DNA of 6,674 nt. Source: Caldisericota bacterium. GTDB taxonomy: Bacteria; Caldisericota; Caldisericia; B22-G15. The stretch covers positions 1-6,674 of the forward strand of contig QMOO01000066.1 in the NCBI GenBank assembly GCA_003648245.1, in the 5' to 3' direction. Shown piece after piece: positions 4,553 through 6,674 of the stretch (position 1 is the first letter of the stretch; the number at the start of each line of letters is the position of its first letter). A model generated the notes under the pieces. It was not told the origin of the DNA. It ran no database searches and saw only the letters and a program-made list of their open reading frames with translations. Both the position numbers and the translations under genes were made by a program.

Positions 4553-6674
4553 ATGAAAAGGGTCCTGATTCCTATGTTAGTAGGAATAATTGCTTTTTCA
4601 TTTTTGCCACTGGCAGGTTTTTCAACGGAAAAGAGTACCTTCCTTAATCTTTCTCTTAATAGTATTGAGGCAAGTGTCTGTCCCGGGGAAAGTGTTCAAA
4701 CACTTCTTACTGTGAGAGCAGATCCAAGCAATACAGAAGACTGTAATATTACTTTAACCCCCAGTGATAAATGGATAATTCTTGAAATAACAAACTTCAC
4801 GCTGTCGCCAGGGGCATCAAGACAGGTTAAAATAACGCTAATTGCAGGTGAAAAAACACCAGGGACATATCAGGGTTCGATAACAATGACATCAAATTGT
4901 AAACCAGAGCATGTAGAGATACCTGTGATCCTTCATGTCCTGGAACCAACATTCTCAGTTTCGCCTCAAACTATAGACCTTGAATTAAAGCCCTATGATG
5001 AAAAAATAGTCAATATTTATATCCAGAATGGGAAGTGCAGTGTCAATTTAACCATTTCATCAACTGCCGATCTTATAGAGGGTAGCTTATTTGGTATAAC
5101 TTACCAAAAATCCCTATCCCTTTCCCCATACCAGAGAGTAATTTTACCTGTAAGGGTAAAAACCAATGGGTTGATGGAAAATAGCATGATTCAGATGTTT
5201 TTCGATTCTCCATACACAGAACACTCAGAGACATTTGGAACTCAAACAGTAAAAATTAATTTATTAATTCAGATACCAATAACTGTAGAGGGAGAGATTG
5301 TTGAAATAAACAAAGATGAAGGATACATAATCATTGAAACACCTGATGGGAAAAGATACAAAATTATCTTGAGAGAAGAGGATAAGGGTAAATATAAAGA
5401 AGGAGAATACATAGAGGTGGAAGGAATAAAAATTGGGGAGAATGAGATTATTCCGGAAAAAATAACTTACATTAAGAAAGAGTGCAATTATAGAATAATT
5501 GGGCCTGGAGAAGTAATTTTCTGCCCCTGGTGCCCGGATAAAGAGAAAGTTACAAAAGCATGGGTTGAGAATACAGGAGAGGTAAATATAGGAGTTAGCA
5601 TTTCCTGGGATGAGTTTGACGATCCTTTTACAATAACCTTTAGTCCTCAAAGTTTTTCTCTTGCCCCTGGAGAAGGGAAAGAAATTGAGGTTAAGGTAAA
5701 GTTTAAAAATCCTGAAGAACTCACTAACACATATTTTGAACAAGATAAATATCCAGTATTTGTTAACTTTTCGGTTACCTGTTTTACCGATCCTCCTACA
5801 ACTTCAACTCAAAAAGAAACAATGTTTGTAGAAATTTGTGATAGAAGGAGAAATATATCAGGAAAGGTAACCTTTAGAACACCTGGAGGCAAAGAGTGCC
5901 CTGTAAAGGGAGCAAAAGTTTTCCTACTTATAAAGGACAAGGTTGAGGGATTAGAATCGTTCTGCCCGGGATTTTTGCTTAAAGAGGAGGGAGAGATACA
6001 TTCACTCAATGTGGATGATTCCTTTTATGATGGAATTCCCAGAGACCCCGTATATTATACAAGAACTTACACAGAGGATGATGGGAGTTTTAAATTTGAA
6101 GAATTCCTGGATCCCGCATGTAAACACAACTATGCGATAATAGTTGTGTTTCAATCACCTGATTACTTTGGTCCGAATCTTACGTATTGTAATTGTGAAA
6201 AAACATTTTTTGTTAGAAAGGATATAAATAAAACTACTTTTCCATGCTCGCCCACACATTCTGAGGTAGATATTTATATAGGGAAGAAAGGAGATAAAAA
6301 GTATGATTCCTCTCTTAAAATGCCTAAAGATTTTAGCTGCATAAAGGGAAAGCATTACATCATGAAGTCTCCTCCTACCGGGGTGGATATGGCACAGATC
6401 TGGTGTCATATCATGGAAAGCTATGAAGTTTTTAAAGATCTCTATTGTGATAGCGAAGGAGCTTTAAAACCTATGAAGCTTAAAATTTGTGCCTTTAGTA
6501 AAGAATTTGATAACAGTGCAAATAAAGGTAAGGGTGCGTTTTATTATAATGGAGAGATTCATATTGGACCCCTTGATAGTCATCAAGGAGACAATGATGA
6601 ACCCATGAACAGAGAATGGCATGAGTTTGGACATTACTTGCATGATTGTCTTTACGGAATCCCTAAACGTAGTG
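4553..6674 (+). CDS. Large exported multidomain protein with Ig-like domains and an HEFGH zinc-protease motif (3' end outside window)
   Basis: One frame stays open for 707 codons to the window edge. Residues 1-24 look like a signal peptide (MKR, then a hydrophobic run VLIPMLVGIIAFSFLPLAGF). Residues about 28-130 and 131-240 resemble bacterial Ig-like beta-sandwiches, with phrases such as FTLSPGASRQVKITL and PGTYQGSITMTS. Residues about 243-308 form a compact beta-rich unit (VEGEIVEINKDEGYIIIETP to IEVEGIKI) resembling DUF5666 or an OB fold. A third Ig-like unit spans about 312-411 and carries a CPWC motif (324-327). Residues about 434-554 resemble a carboxypeptidase-regulatory or CnaB-type domain, with the hallmark TEDDGSFKFEEF (507-518). 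The rest reaches REWHEFGHYLHD, with HEFGH at 690-694, the zinc-binding and catalytic signature of many metallopeptidases. The spacing is not the metzincin HExxHxxGxxH, so a gluzincin-like or new peptidase is more likely; the third zinc ligand would lie beyond the window. There are 20 cysteines. The gene has its own promoter and Shine-Dalgarno. Export and peptidase activity are inferences; the family is not recognised. Confidence 0.85.
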   Translation, partial: MKRVLIPMLVGIIAFSFLPLAGFSTEKSTFLNLSLNSIEASVCPGESVQTLLTVRADPSNTEDCNITLTPSDKWIILEITNFTLSPGASRQVKITLIAGEKTPGTYQGSITMTSNCKPEHVEIPVILHVLEPTFSVSPQTIDLELKPYDEKIVNIYIQNGKCSVNLTISSTADLIEGSLFGITYQKSLSLSPYQRVILPVRVKTNGLMENSMIQMFFDSPYTEHSETFGTQTVKINLLIQIPITVEGEIVEINKDEGYIIIETPDGKRYKIILREEDKGKYKEGEYIEVEGIKIGENEIIPEKITYIKKECNYRIIGPGEVIFCPWCPDKEKVTKAWVENTGEVNIGVSISWDEFDDPFTITFSPQSFSLAPGEGKEIEVKVKFKNPEELTNTYFEQDKYPVFVNFSVTCFTDPPTTSTQKETMFVEICDRRRNISGKVTFRTPGGKECPVKGAKVFLLIKDKVEGLESFCPGFLLKEEGEIHSLNVDDSFYDGIPRDPVYYTRTYTEDDGSFKFEEFLDPACKHNYAIIVVFQSPDYFGPNLTYCNCEKTFFVRKDINKTTFPCSPTHSEVDIYIGKKGDKKYDSSLKMPKDFSCIKGKHYIMKSPPTGVDMAQIWCHIMESYEVFKDLYCDSEGALKPMKLKICAFSKEFDNSANKGKGAFYYNGEIHIGPLDSHQGDNDEPMNREWHEFGHYLHDCLYGIPKRS

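Noticed and set aside
5264..5743. Minus-strand open frame of 159 codons opposite the exported-protein gene
   Set aside because: It is a Phe/Leu/Ser-rich reverse shadow of a Glu/Lys-rich coding strand; the + strand frame is continuous and domain-bearing.
1..6674. tRNA, rRNA, CRISPR array, known riboswitch or transposase gene
   Set aside because: No cloverleaf, regularly spaced repeat series, riboswitch core or transposase motif was seen on either strand when reading by eye.

Overview
This window looks like AT-rich chromosomal DNA from an anaerobic, possibly thermophilic bacterium. The signs are Arg codons that are nearly all AGA/AGG, heavy use of ATA for Ile, strong Shine-Dalgarno sites, and two consecutive TTG-started genes for an oxygen-sensitive iron-sulfur enzyme. 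Lineage is not readable from the sequence alone; Firmicutes-like, Caldiserica, Atribacterota and Dictyoglomus-type genomes would all fit. Every real gene seen is on the + strand.

Left edge (1-530): the 43-codon tail of an unknown protein, then a broken trmO/tsaA (tRNA t6A37 methyltransferase). In this relic the N-terminus is joined out of frame to the C-terminus and the catalytic middle is missing. A ~40-bp repeat replaces the last codons of the relic.

Centre (549-3269): a self-contained transcription unit with a candidate promoter, a 9-bp leader hairpin, preT, preA and a 14-bp terminator stem. PreT (FAD/NAD(P)H and two N-terminal Fe-S clusters) and PreA (FMN dihydroorotate-dehydrogenase-like barrel and two C-terminal [4Fe-4S] clusters) form the bacterial counterpart of dihydropyrimidine dehydrogenase. 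It interconverts uracil/thymine and their 5,6-dihydro forms. No dihydropyrimidinase or ureidopropionase gene is in the window.

Middle right (3457-4552): an open reading frame matching only the central part of cobyric acid synthase (CobQ/CbiP), without the P-loop start and without the glutamine amidotransferase half, so almost certainly a relic. It is followed by gene-free DNA holding a second copy of the ~40-bp repeat and an extended -10 promoter.

Right edge (4553-6674): a large exported multidomain protein that runs off the window. It has a signal peptide, two bacterial Ig-like beta-sandwiches, a small beta-rich domain resembling DUF5666/OB folds, a third Ig-like domain, a carboxypeptidase-regulatory-like domain and an HEFGH zinc-protease motif. 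It is cysteine rich and is the least familiar object here.

Overall, an intact preTA operon and a large exported putative metalloprotease sit among decayed genes. Two divergent copies of one short repeat lie beside the two decayed genes.
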